From Labrenzia sp. THAF82 (lineage in GTDB: Bacteria > Pseudomonadota > Alphaproteobacteria > Rhizobiales > Stappiaceae), in assembly GCF_009363435.1 (NCBI RefSeq), contig NZ_CP045354.1:3934501-3998500 (forward strand): a stretch of DNA of 64,000 nucleotides, given 5' to 3'. The notes under the pieces are model-generated. The model was not told the DNA's origin. It worked only from the letters and a program-made list of their open reading frames with translations, and ran no database searches. This document shows positions 8,878 to 18,778 of the stretch, piece after piece. The first letter of the stretch is position 1. Every line of letters starts with the position of its first letter. The translations under genes and the position numbers were made by a program.

Positions 8878-11800
8878 GTGGCGTCTCTTACCTCAAACAT
8901 AAACATTCTCGGTTATTCTACGCGTCTCCCAGGTGCCAATGATTCTGGTGAATTCTGGTCTCTTTTGAAGAATGGCGAATGTGCAGTGAGTTCCGTATCG
9001 CCGGAACGCTGGCCGCTGACACGTTTTTCACATCCTTCACAATCCACTTCCGGAAAAACGTATACTTGGGCAGCCGGGCAACTTGATGATGTCTGGGGCT
9101 TCGACCCATCGTTTTTTGGCATTTCCCCGCGGGAAGCGGTCCAAATGGACCCACAGCAAAGATTGCTTCTTCAGTTGGTCTGGGAAGCACTTGAACATGC
9201 GAATATGCGTCCGAGCGATCTGGCAGGTTCAAATACCGGGGTTTATGTAGGCGCATCCTCATTGGATTACCACCATCGTTTTTTGGTGGATCCTGCAATG
9301 GCCGACATGCAATTCATGACCGGCAATACGCTGTCGATTGTCTCAAACCGTATTTCTTACATTTACGATCTTAGGGGCCCAAGCTTCACCGTAGATACAG
9401 CTTGTTCCTCCTCCATCGTCGCCTTGCATGAAGCCGTGTCCGCCATTGAAAGTGGACAGATTGACACCGCCATTGTGTGCGGCGTCAGCTTGCTTCTCAG
9501 TCCATTTGCCTTTGTCGGCTTCTCAAGGGCGACAATGCTCTCGCCGACCGGTCTCTGTCAGGCTTTTGACGCCAACGGTGATGGATATGTGCGTTCGGAA
9601 GGTGGCGCAGTACTGGTTTTGCGGGCAGACCGCGCAGGAATACCAGAAGGCTCCAAAAGCCACGGAAAATTGCTGGCAACCGGGATTAACGCCGACGGAA
9701 GAACAGTAGGTCTGTCGCTGCCTTCTCCCTATGCCCAAGCAGATCTGCTTCGGGAGATTTATGACGGTCTGGAAATAGATCCTTCAGAACTTGCCTTTGT
9801 CGAAGCGCACGGGACTGGAACGCGAGTTGGTGACCCGGCTGAAGCAGACGCACTTGGCAAGGTCATTGGCCAAAAACGAAGCGATGTTCTTCCGATCGGC
9901 TCGGTGAAAACAAATGTTGGTCACCTTGAGCCCGTGTCTGGCCTGATAGGCTTGCTGAAATCCGTCATGGCGCTTCGGGAAGACACTTTTCCGAAGTCCC
10001 TGCATTTCAACACGCCTAATCCGGATATCCCTTTTGACGAACTGAACCTGAAGGTCGCCGATCAAGCCGTTTCGCTTGAGCGAAATGGGAAACGCAGACT
10101 GGCGGGGATCAATTCCTTCGGCTTTGGCGGTACCAACGCCCATGCCATCATAGGTGACCCGGATCCGCTTCCCGTTCTACGGAAAAAGAAATCAAAGCAA
10201 TCGCTTACGGCTGAAGCCCCACTTGTTGTCAGCGCTCGTTCCAAGGAAGCACTTCAGGAGCTGGCCGGTAGGTATCAGGACTTCCTATCAGACGAGCCAA
10301 ATGAAAGCGTTGCAGACCTGATTTCGACGAGCGCACACGCCCGTGATCTACTGTCAGAACGGCTTGTCGTTCTGGGAAAGACGAAGTCTGAAAAAGCGGA
10401 TGCCCTCCGTGCATTTTCTGAAGACGGAAATGAAAGTGACAATCTGATTGTCGGAAGCATCATCAAGCCTGATGCCAAGGTTGGATTTGTCTTTTCCGGT
10501 AATGGTTCACAATGGGCTGGTATGGGCCAAGAGGCCTATCAGGCAGACATTGCATTCCGGAATTCTTTCGACAAGGTCGACAAGATTTTCATGGGGCTCA
10601 GCGGATGGTCCCTTGTCACCACACTCTTTGCAGAAGATCTGGAAAGCGATCTGGAAAGGTCCGAGGTCGCGCAACCGCTTCTGTTTGCAATTCAGGTTGC
10701 CATTGTAGAAGCCTTGCGGGACAGAGGCATTGAGGCCTCGGGCACAACCGGTCATTCAGTTGGTGAGGTTGCAGCTGCTTGGTGTGCTGGCGCACTTGAT
10801 CTTGAGCAGGCCGTTAAAGTCATTAGAGCCCGATCAAGCGAACAGGAGGTTGTCCGAGACCTCGGTTCCATGGGAGCATTGCTGCTGCCAGCGGAAAAAG
10901 CTGTTGAAGCCATCAAGGAGAGCGGCTTATCCCGTTTGGAGCTGGCGGCTGATAACAGTCCTCGCAGTGTCACCATTTCGGGCGATAGTGAGAGCCTTGA
11001 CGCGTTTGCCAAATTCGCACGGAAAAAGAAATGGGCCATGCGGAAGCTCAATCTGGCATATCCCTTCCACAGTGCGCTTGTTGACCCGATTGAAAAACCA
11101 CTATTGGCGGCCCTCAAAGGCCTGAAACCCTCGCACGCCGCTCTTCCCTTTTATTCGACGGTGACGCCAGAGTTGCCCGACGCCAAGGTGTCGGCCGAGT
11201 ACTGGTGGAAAAATGTGCGCCAGCCCGTGAAATTTGCAGCTGCAATTGAAAACATGGCAGCCGACGATTTCTCAGTGTTGGTTGAAATTGGCCCCAAGGC
11301 CGTATTGGGCACATATGTGAATGACGTCCTGCGTTCGAAAGGCAAGAAGGCCAAATTCCTGGAAACGCTGAAGGAGCCATCGAAGAACTCTGAAGCGAGT
11401 GAAGGCAATCCACTTGACCGGATTGCCGCGTCGATCCTTGCAAATGGTGGCGTTACCGAACTTGAAAAATATGTGGGGCCGAAACCTGCGCGTTTGCGTC
11501 CACTTCCTTCCTACCCCTGGCAAAATTCGGAATATCGGCCCGAAAACAGTCCTGAGCACATTGATTTCATGTTTGGCCAAAACTGGCCCTTGCTCGGACA
11601 CAGGCTCCGCAAAGACACTGCGGAATGGTTCAACCATATTGACAGCGGCTCTCTTCCCTTCCTTCAGGATCACAAGGTTGAGGACAGTGTTGTCTTTCCC
11701 GCGGCTGGTTATATCGAGATGAGCCTTCGCGCGGCTTTGCGCTGGACGCAGGGCGAAATAATTGAACTGCGAGATTTCGACATTGTTCGTCCTCTGGTGA

Positions 11801-14800
11801 TTGAAGGCGACGAAGTCTGGGAAACGCAAGTCAGAATATCTCCCGACGACAGTGTTGTTGAAATTCTGTCAAGGCCAAGGCTCTCCGACAATGACTGGTC
11901 CTTGAATGCCCGGGGAACCTTTATCACGCCATCGACTTCGTCCCGGACACCGTGGCTCAAGACAGGCGAGCAGTCGGTTTCCCAGTTGAGCCATGACGAA
12001 CTCTACAAGATAACGGAGACCTTCGGCCTGAATTACGGGCCTGCATTCCGTCGCGCCGACAAAGTCGTAAAGCATAGCGATACAACCGCGACTGTCTCCC
12101 TTCTTGGCCAGGATAGCACTGTTGAGCCGCTATCATTTGCTCTTTGTCCAACTCTTGTCGATGCTGGTTTCCATGGTCTTTTCGCCCTGCTGGACGGTGT
12201 TGAAGATATCCCGCAAAATACGTCGTTCCTGCCAATCAGATTGGGTACGCTTCGGCTTTTGGCGCCGGACACCAGACCGACCACCGTTCGAATTGAAGTC
12301 ACCAAAGCCTCACCTCGATCAATCGAGGCAAGTTTTGAGTTTCTCGACGCTGATGGTCTGACTGTCGCTCGTCTGAACAAGTCTCGATTCAAAGCTGTCA
12401 CGCTTGGGCAGGATGTGAGGCCGGATGACCTGGTTTACCGGCAGATTGCATCCATTCTTCCGGAGAGTGATCGAACATCTCCGCTAGAACAAACGTTCAA
12501 GGGAATTGAGGCGCTGGCAGCAGACCTCGGACTTGCAGGTTCTGATGATGAGGAGCTCGATGATAGCAGGGTGCTGATTGAAGCACTTGGCAGAACGATC
12601 GCTCATCAAACTCTTTTCAATAAGTTCGGCACTCGAATTGTCCGGGTTCCGGATTTGATGGCTTCCGGCGAGTTGCATGAAACCTCGGGTCCGCTTGCTT
12701 CCACTTTATTCTTATGGCTCTGCGAAAGCGGTCTTTGCAACGAAGGTGAAAACGGCTTCGACCTCAAGAACCCTGAAGAATTTCCGTCTTCGGCAGAACT
12801 GCTGCAAGCACTGACAGACGGCGGTGGTGAACACATAGCCGAGGCCGCCCTTCTTGCACGTCTTTGGACAGGACTTGAAACTATCCTATCCGATGGTTTG
12901 GAGGACACTGCCAACAAACTCTATTCCTCCAGCCTGTTTGAGGCCTACAAGGCTTCTTCGCCTGGGAAACGTGCATTGACCGACGCGCTCCAGAAATGCG
13001 CACTGAAATCCGTAGAGACTTGGCCGAAAGACCAAGTGCTTCGGATTTTGCTTGTTGGTGCAACAAGCGCGCTTGCCGCAAATCTCGACACAGTCCTAGA
13101 TCCGACACATATGGCCCTGACTGTGACCGATGCGACTTCAGCGCAAGTCGGGCGCGGTGAACGTCTTTGGCAAGGTTCGTCTGCAACTGAATTTGTCGAG
13201 CCAACAGAAGCCGACTTCAAGTTTGACAATTATTTCGACATCATACTTTTCGATACGTCTCTTGCAGACATCGAAGCTGAAACGCTTAAACGGTTTGCGA
13301 GTTCAGCATTGACCAATGGCCTGATCCTTGCGGCTGAGGCTTTGCCACACCCATTGACCGATATGATCATGGGTGTTGGAAGTTCCTGGTGGGACGATAC
13401 GGCAACGGCGGAATTCCCGGTAACCAAGCAACAAAGCAACTGGACCAAACCACTGGAAGCAGCAGGTTTCCGATTGGTTGAAAGTATACCGCTAAAGAGT
13501 GCACAAATCGAAGCTGACTTGATTGCCGCTCGTGCGCCTGAGAGTGTTTTTGATGAGACCACGGACGCCGACTCAGCTACTTCAAGCGCTCAAGACTTAC
13601 AAAAATCTTACCTGCTACTGACCGATGCAGATGGTACTGCACATCGGCTTGCCGAGGGGCTGAAGTCTTGCCTTGAACGCAATGGTCACACGGCAACCCT
13701 GTTGGTTCCTGGCGAAGTTACAGAAGAACTTGGTGAGGACATATGGAGTGCGGCACTCGACGCAGACAAGCTGAGCACATCCCCCGATGTCGCCTTGAAC
13801 AAGCTGTTGGCCGATCATCAAGGACGGGTCGTTCATTTATTGGGCTCATACGCCGACGACACAGATGCACTGAAATCTGTTGACACAAGAGCCTACAGCC
13901 TCATGGCGTTACTCAAGGCACTTGGGCCGAATACTGGCGAATTTACACTTGTTTCTCCGGCCGGTGCTCAGGACATTGCAGGTGGCAAGTCTGCAGTGCC
14001 CAGTCAGGCAGGGATCTGGGCATTTGGCCGGGTAGTTATGAACGAGTACCCTGATGCCAACTTGAAACTGATCGATGTCTCTCCAGACCTGGAACCGGGT
14101 ATAGCGGCGGCACGCGTTGCCGACGAAATACTGATCGAGAACTGCGAGAGAGAAATCGTCCTAAACAGCGAAACTCGATCAGGTATTCGGCTCCTCAGAG
14201 GTGGTGTTCTGCCGGAAGCAACTCTTCCGGAAGGTGCTCGACCGGCAATGATGCTTGATATCCAGAGGCAAGGGTCGCTGGATCAGCTGAAATGGCAAGC
14301 CGTTGAACGCAAGCCCTTGCAAGGAAGCGACGTTGAGATTGCGGTCGACGCCAGCGGATTGAATTTCCGTGACGTGATGTGGGCTCTTGGATTGTTGCCG
14401 GAAGAAGCGCTCGAAGATGGCTTTGCGGGGCCTACACTCGGAATGGAATGCTGCGGACATGTTGTCGGTTGCGGACCAGACGTGACACGCTTCCAGCCCG
14501 GCGACAAAGTTATTACCTTTGCACCTGCTTGTTTTGCAACACATGTCACAGTCGCAGAAGCCGGATGCGCCCCCATGCCTCGTACGGTTTCGCCCGAAGA
14601 GGCAGCAACAATTCCAGTGACCTTCCTGACTGCATATTATGCACTGGTGCATCTTGCTGAATTGTCAAAGGACGACACTGTCCTGATACATGGTGGCGCC
14701 GGTGGTGTTGGTCTGGCTGCACTGCAGATCGCAAAGTGGCGCGGTGCCAAAATTATCGCAACCGCGGGATCTGAAGACAAGCGCAACACTCTGACATTAC

Positions 14801-16503
14801 TTGGCGCAGACGTCGTCCTGGACTCGCGCAGCCTGGCTTTTGTCGATGCTGTGATGGAGGAAACACGAGGCGAAGGCGTCGACGTTGTTCTGAATTCTCT
14901 CTTTGGCGAAGCGATGGAACGCAGTATAGAAGTGCTGAAGCCGTTTGGACGTTTCCTGGAGCTTGGAAAACGAGACTATTACAGCAACACGCGTATTGGT
15001 CTCCGGCCATTCAGGCAGAATCTGACCTATTTCGGCATAGACGCCGACCAGCTTCTGACGCGTCAGCCTCAATTGGCAGTCGACCTTTTTGTCAAGTTGG
15101 TTGAATTGTTTGAAGATGGCGTTCTCAAGCCGCTCCCTCACCGCGTATTCGAAGCATCAGACGCAGTCGACGCATTTCGTCTTATGCAACAGGCCGGTCA
15201 TATCGGAAAAATTGTGATCCGTCCGCCGCAGGTTCCAGAGGCAGTCGCCACCCAATCTGTCGTTGAGTTCGATGGCGACGCTGTTTACGTCATTGCCGGG
15301 GGCTTCGGTGGCTTTGGTGCAGCTCTTTTGCATCGGCTTGCAGATCATGGCGCCAGAAATCTCGCGGTCCTGAGCCGACGTGGCGCGACCAGTGAAGAAG
15401 CTAAGGCCGTCATTCGTGAATTTGAGGAACGCAAGGTTTCCATTGATGGCATCTCCTGCGACATCACCGATGAAGACGCTGTAAGAACTGCTCTCAGAGA
15501 AATCCGGGCTGGTGGAAAACAGATCAAAGGCGTCTTCCACACTGCGATGGTACTTAACGACGTCTTGCTTGCAAACATGGATCATGACGGTCTGACAAGC
15601 GTTCTTGCACCCAAGATTCGCGGCGCAGAGCTTCTAGACCGATTTACTGAAGACGATCCACTTGACCATTTCGTGCTGTATTCGTCTGCTACTACGCTTG
15701 TCGGAAATCCAGGACAGGCAAATTACGTTGCTGCGAACGGGTATCTGGAAGGCTTGGCACGCCGGAGGCGTGCAGAGGGCAAGCCTGGGCTGGCGATTGC
15801 CTGGGGTGCAATCTCCGACGCGGGGTATTTGGCTCGAAATGAAGACGTCAACGAGATGCTGTCTCGCAAGCTGGGTCGTCATGCATTGACTGCCAAGGAG
15901 GCGCTTGACGGTCTTATGTCGCTGCTTGCGCAGTCCGCAACCGATGACGTCTCAGAGGCTTCCCTCGGTTTTGCGCGGATCGACTGGCAAGCTGCCCGCA
16001 AAGACCTAACGCTGGTTGGAACACCACTGGTCAGCCTGTTGGGACTTGGCGACGAAGACGACGCCGGCGCAGATGGGATGGTTGATCTGGCAGCAATGCT
16101 TGAAGGCATGGATCAAGTTACAGCCGCACAAACTGTCGCCAAGTTGCTAGCTGCCGAAATCGGTAAAATCTTGAGGATTGCACCTGAGGAAATTGATCCG
16201 CACAAGCCTTTGTCTGATATCGGCATGGATTCCTTGATGGCTCTGGAGCTGCGCATGAGCGCTGAACGGCAGTTGGGTATCGATATACCGCTTATGTCTC
16301 TTGCGAACGGAGCTACACTCATCGATCTTTCTGGTCGGGTCGCCAACCGTGTGCTCGGCGAAGAAAATGCAACAGGCATCTCCGACGAGACGCAACAACT
16401 TGCAAGCTTGCATATGGACGACGAACGGCCGGAAACAGAAGATCTTTCAGACGTTGCAGCAGAAGTTGAAAACAAAAGCCGGGAACTTGGTTCTTTCCTG
16501 TAA
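8878..16503 (+). CDS. rkpA: iterative highly reducing type I polyketide synthase (RkpA-like, K-antigen lipid)
   Basis: A 2541-residue single-module synthase, GTG start. Domains in order: KS (~5-425; Cys176 in DTACSSS, His311 in EAHGTGT, His349 in NVGHLEP); AT (~515-830; Ser627 in GHSVGE, His731 in YPFHS); DH (~905-1180; His932 in QDHKVEDSVVFP, Asp1095); a methyltransferase-like segment (~1300-1480) whose SAM motif is degraded to LLVGATSALAANL; ER (~1790-2110; HGGAGGVG at 1938-1945); KR (~2130-2350; GGFGGFG, Tyr2283, Asn2287); ACP (Ser2452 in GMDSL). There is no thioesterase. The set should build a saturated fatty-acyl-like chain and hold it on the ACP. Size, domains and the adjacent oxoamine synthase match RkpA of the Sinorhizobium meliloti rkp-1 capsule region. 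The gene name rests on this resemblance. Confidence 0.92.
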   Translation: MASLTSNINILGYSTRLPGANDSGEFWSLLKNGECAVSSVSPERWPLTRFSHPSQSTSGKTYTWAAGQLDDVWGFDPSFFGISPREAVQMDPQQRLLLQLVWEALEHANMRPSDLAGSNTGVYVGASSLDYHHRFLVDPAMADMQFMTGNTLSIVSNRISYIYDLRGPSFTVDTACSSSIVALHEAVSAIESGQIDTAIVCGVSLLLSPFAFVGFSRATMLSPTGLCQAFDANGDGYVRSEGGAVLVLRADRAGIPEGSKSHGKLLATGINADGRTVGLSLPSPYAQADLLREIYDGLEIDPSELAFVEAHGTGTRVGDPAEADALGKVIGQKRSDVLPIGSVKTNVGHLEPVSGLIGLLKSVMALREDTFPKSLHFNTPNPDIPFDELNLKVADQAVSLERNGKRRLAGINSFGFGGTNAHAIIGDPDPLPVLRKKKSKQSLTAEAPLVVSARSKEALQELAGRYQDFLSDEPNESVADLISTSAHARDLLSERLVVLGKTKSEKADALRAFSEDGNESDNLIVGSIIKPDAKVGFVFSGNGSQWAGMGQEAYQADIAFRNSFDKVDKIFMGLSGWSLVTTLFAEDLESDLERSEVAQPLLFAIQVAIVEALRDRGIEASGTTGHSVGEVAAAWCAGALDLEQAVKVIRARSSEQEVVRDLGSMGALLLPAEKAVEAIKESGLSRLELAADNSPRSVTISGDSESLDAFAKFARKKKWAMRKLNLAYPFHSALVDPIEKPLLAALKGLKPSHAALPFYSTVTPELPDAKVSAEYWWKNVRQPVKFAAAIENMAADDFSVLVEIGPKAVLGTYVNDVLRSKGKKAKFLETLKEPSKNSEASEGNPLDRIAASILANGGVTELEKYVGPKPARLRPLPSYPWQNSEYRPENSPEHIDFMFGQNWPLLGHRLRKDTAEWFNHIDSGSLPFLQDHKVEDSVVFPAAGYIEMSLRAALRWTQGEIIELRDFDIVRPLVIEGDEVWETQVRISPDDSVVEILSRPRLSDNDWSLNARGTFITPSTSSRTPWLKTGEQSVSQLSHDELYKITETFGLNYGPAFRRADKVVKHSDTTATVSLLGQDSTVEPLSFALCPTLVDAGFHGLFALLDGVEDIPQNTSFLPIRLGTLRLLAPDTRPTTVRIEVTKASPRSIEASFEFLDADGLTVARLNKSRFKAVTLGQDVRPDDLVYRQIASILPESDRTSPLEQTFKGIEALAADLGLAGSDDEELDDSRVLIEALGRTIAHQTLFNKFGTRIVRVPDLMASGELHETSGPLASTLFLWLCESGLCNEGENGFDLKNPEEFPSSAELLQALTDGGGEHIAEAALLARLWTGLETILSDGLEDTANKLYSSSLFEAYKASSPGKRALTDALQKCALKSVETWPKDQVLRILLVGATSALAANLDTVLDPTHMALTVTDATSAQVGRGERLWQGSSATEFVEPTEADFKFDNYFDIILFDTSLADIEAETLKRFASSALTNGLILAAEALPHPLTDMIMGVGSSWWDDTATAEFPVTKQQSNWTKPLEAAGFRLVESIPLKSAQIEADLIAARAPESVFDETTDADSATSSAQDLQKSYLLLTDADGTAHRLAEGLKSCLERNGHTATLLVPGEVTEELGEDIWSAALDADKLSTSPDVALNKLLADHQGRVVHLLGSYADDTDALKSVDTRAYSLMALLKALGPNTGEFTLVSPAGAQDIAGGKSAVPSQAGIWAFGRVVMNEYPDANLKLIDVSPDLEPGIAAARVADEILIENCEREIVLNSETRSGIRLLRGGVLPEATLPEGARPAMMLDIQRQGSLDQLKWQAVERKPLQGSDVEIAVDASGLNFRDVMWALGLLPEEALEDGFAGPTLGMECCGHVVGCGPDVTRFQPGDKVITFAPACFATHVTVAEAGCAPMPRTVSPEEAATIPVTFLTAYYALVHLAELSKDDTVLIHGGAGGVGLAALQIAKWRGAKIIATAGSEDKRNTLTLLGADVVLDSRSLAFVDAVMEETRGEGVDVVLNSLFGEAMERSIEVLKPFGRFLELGKRDYYSNTRIGLRPFRQNLTYFGIDADQLLTRQPQLAVDLFVKLVELFEDGVLKPLPHRVFEASDAVDAFRLMQQAGHIGKIVIRPPQVPEAVATQSVVEFDGDAVYVIAGGFGGFGAALLHRLADHGARNLAVLSRRGATSEEAKAVIREFEERKVSIDGISCDITDEDAVRTALREIRAGGKQIKGVFHTAMVLNDVLLANMDHDGLTSVLAPKIRGAELLDRFTEDDPLDHFVLYSSATTLVGNPGQANYVAANGYLEGLARRRRAEGKPGLAIAWGAISDAGYLARNEDVNEMLSRKLGRHALTAKEALDGLMSLLAQSATDDVSEASLGFARIDWQAARKDLTLVGTPLVSLLGLGDEDDAGADGMVDLAAMLEGMDQVTAAQTVAKLLAAEIGKILRIAPEEIDPHKPLSDIGMDSLMALELRMSAERQLGIDIPLMSLANGATLIDLSGRVANRVLGEENATGISDETQQLASLHMDDERPETEDLSDVAAEVENKSRELGSFL

Positions 16504-16527
16504 CCGGCAACATAAAGGAATACCGGA

Positions 16528-17886
16528 ATGGGCGCAGACGATCGCGCCAAGCTGATGGACAGCTTGAAAGCAAACCGACGCTCCGCAAGGGGGCGCGCCT
16601 CAGACACCCCTGCCCGCAAAAAACCGGCGGCGCCGAAGCGCAAGGTTTACGACTTTAAAGAACTTCCGCAGATCAAGCAGCTGCAGATGCATAAGGCCGC
16701 TGCTGACATGATGGGTATTGAAAACCCGTTTTTCAGGCCACACGACGGATTGGCAGCTGGTACGAGCGTAATTGAAGGCAGCAACTATGATAATTTTGCA
16801 TCCTACAATTACATTGGCTTGAACGGTCATCCAAAAGTGAATGCGGCCGCCACAGCGGCAGTGGAACACTTTGGAACAAGTGTTTCGGCCAGCCGGATTG
16901 TTGCTGGCGAGCGACCATTCCATGCAGAACTCGAAGCCATTCTTGCACGCATTCACGGTGTCGAGTCTTCGGTGGTCATGGTATCGGGCCATGCAACAAA
17001 TGTAACTACGATCGGTCACCTGATGCACAAAGGAGATCTGATTTTGACAGATTCCTTCGTGCACAACTCGATTGCCGAAGGCGCCAGGCTCTCCGGCGCC
17101 ACACGCATGAATTTCCCGCATGACAACCTCGATGCATTGGAAAAGCTCTTAGCTGACCACAGGCACAAATTCGACAAAGTCCTGGTGATCGTCGAAGGCC
17201 TTTATTCAATGGATGGAGACTTTCCGGATCTCAAGCGCGTGATTGCGCTCAAACAGGCTTACGATGCCTGGCTTATGGTTGACGAAGCCCATTCTATCGG
17301 TGTGTTGGGAAAAACCGGCAGAGGCATTTCCGAACATTTCGACATCGACCCGAATGAAGTTGAAATATGGATGGGAACGCTTAGCAAGACATTTTCGTCA
17401 TGCGGAGGCTACATTGCTGGCTCGAAAGTCCTTTGCGACTACTTGAAAGTCTCAGCACCCGGATTTGTTTTTTCAGTCGGGATGTCCGCGGCATTGGCTG
17501 GAGCGGCCATTGCGTCAGCTGAACTGATGCTTCAGGAGCCGGAGCGCGTTACAAAACTTCAAAAAAACGGGGCACTGTTCTTAAAGCTAGCAAAAGAAGC
17601 GAACCTCAACACAGGACCCAGTGCCGGCTATGCTGTGGTGCCTGTCATTGTCGGCGATTCTGCGAGCGCAGCAACACTGTCAAACAGATTGCTAGCAAGG
17701 GGAATAAACGCACTACCGATAATCTTCCCAGCAGTTCCAGAGAAGTCAGCGCGCATTCGCTTTTTCATTACGAGTGAACACACTCCAGAACAAATTGAAC
17801 GGGCAGTTCAAGCAACTGTCGAAGAACTTGACGCCATGCGTTCAGATGGCACCGCTGTCGACAGGCTCATCAAGGCTGCCAGATAA
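16528..17886 (+). CDS. rkpG: PLP-dependent alpha-oxoamine synthase (RkpG-like)
   Basis: 452 residues. After a ~45-residue basic, low-complexity N-terminus comes the fold-type I aminotransferase core of 8-amino-7-oxononanoate synthase/serine palmitoyltransferase relatives: NYIGLNGHPKV, HGVESSVVMVSGHATN, the PLP-binding DEAHSIGVLG and the Schiff-base Lys287 in GTLSKTFSSCGG. The family condenses an acyl thioester with an amino acid, losing CO2 and giving an aminoketone. It starts 24 nt after the PKS stop with AAAGGAAT as ribosome site, so both are one transcript. The natural reading is that it releases the PKS chain from the ACP. In S. meliloti the homologue RkpG is needed for K-antigen. Biotin synthesis is unlikely because no bio genes are near. 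Amino-acid substrate unknown. Confidence 0.88.
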   Translation: MGADDRAKLMDSLKANRRSARGRASDTPARKKPAAPKRKVYDFKELPQIKQLQMHKAAADMMGIENPFFRPHDGLAAGTSVIEGSNYDNFASYNYIGLNGHPKVNAAATAAVEHFGTSVSASRIVAGERPFHAELEAILARIHGVESSVVMVSGHATNVTTIGHLMHKGDLILTDSFVHNSIAEGARLSGATRMNFPHDNLDALEKLLADHRHKFDKVLVIVEGLYSMDGDFPDLKRVIALKQAYDAWLMVDEAHSIGVLGKTGRGISEHFDIDPNEVEIWMGTLSKTFSSCGGYIAGSKVLCDYLKVSAPGFVFSVGMSAALAGAAIASAELMLQEPERVTKLQKNGALFLKLAKEANLNTGPSAGYAVVPVIVGDSASAATLSNRLLARGINALPIIFPAVPEKSARIRFFITSEHTPEQIERAVQATVEELDAMRSDGTAVDRLIKAAR

Positions 17887-17939
17887 AAGATAGAGCCATT
17901 TAAACCTGCGCAGCACTCAATAAATTTGGAGCTCGCTTA

Positions 17940-18749
17940 CTAAGAGCCCTTCTTATTGAGATATCTTGGGTCCTGTTCAATCTCAGCCTCAAAACCGCCG
18001 AGGAACAAGTCACCGATCTTTGCTGGCAACAGGTTCTGCAAGCGGATTCCCATCGCCAGAATGAAGGGAAATGCGTAAAATGCTTGTTGTCGATTTATGG
18101 CACGCCGCATAAGTCGAGCCGCCTTTTCGGCTGATATTTCAAATGGCTTCGACCCTTTGTGACGCTCAGACATCGGTGAAGTTACAAATCCTGGACAGAT
18201 AATCGTTACAGAAACTCCAAATGGCTTCAACCAACCGCGCAGCGCATGGCCGTATGCAATGACCGCTGCCTTCGTTGCGCTATAGGAAGGCATGTCCGGC
18301 AGTGCACGCATACCTGCCAGCGATGACATCAGCACAATCTGGCCTTTTCCACGCTTCTGCAGCGCGCCAACTGCCCCAGTTACAGTGTTTACAACTCCCT
18401 TGTAGTTCACGTCGATTTGCCGATCGCTATCCTCGTCACTTTCTCTCGTTCTGTTGGGACCAAGGCCTGCAGTCACACCTGCGTTTGCGATGACGAGATC
18501 GATTGGACGACGCCCATCAAGGTCATGCAAAAATTCATGCATTTCTTGGCGATCGCGAATATCGATCGCTGCAATTTCACCATCCGAGCCTAGCGCGCGT
18601 ATCTCTTGCAATAAGGGATGTAAGCGCGCTTCATCCCTTGCGATTAGAGCGAAATAAGCGTTTTCCTTCGCGAATTCACACGCAAGCGCTTGCCCTATAC
18701 CGCCACTTGCACCCGTCAAAACGATGACCCTGGTATCCCTTGTTGTCAT
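17940..18749 (-). CDS. rkpH: short-chain dehydrogenase/reductase (RkpH-like)
   Basis: 269 residues of the classical SDR family: NAD(P)-binding TGASGGIG near the N-terminus, IANAG, and the catalytic Ser (MSSLAG), Tyr and Lys (YSATK). The C-terminal part AFPFILAMGIRLQNLLPAKIGD is hydrophobic and could sit on the membrane, as in 3-ketosphinganine reductase-type SDRs. It is the last gene of the capsule operon (29 nt after kpsC) and converges on the PKS-oxoamine synthase pair with a 53-nt gap. A fitting job is reduction of the aminoketone made by those two proteins; this is inference. The ATG at 18749 is preceded by GAGAGGA. Confidence 0.85.
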   Translation of the reverse strand: MTTRDTRVIVLTGASGGIGQALACEFAKENAYFALIARDEARLHPLLQEIRALGSDGEIAAIDIRDRQEMHEFLHDLDGRRPIDLVIANAGVTAGLGPNRTRESDEDSDRQIDVNYKGVVNTVTGAVGALQKRGKGQIVLMSSLAGMRALPDMPSYSATKAAVIAYGHALRGWLKPFGVSVTIICPGFVTSPMSERHKGSKPFEISAEKAARLMRRAINRQQAFYAFPFILAMGIRLQNLLPAKIGDLFLGGFEAEIEQDPRYLNKKGS

Positions 18750-18778
18750 GCTTCAAAGTCCTCTCGGGATTGCGACGC

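Noticed and set aside
9500..16500. Many antisense and alternate-frame open frames within the PKS gene
   Set aside because: All overlap a gene with complete, ordered catalytic domains; they are coding shadows.
16528..17886. Oxoamine synthase as BioF of biotin synthesis
   Set aside because: It follows a PKS gene directly, has a long extra N-terminus, and no bio genes are near; the RkpG-type role fits better.
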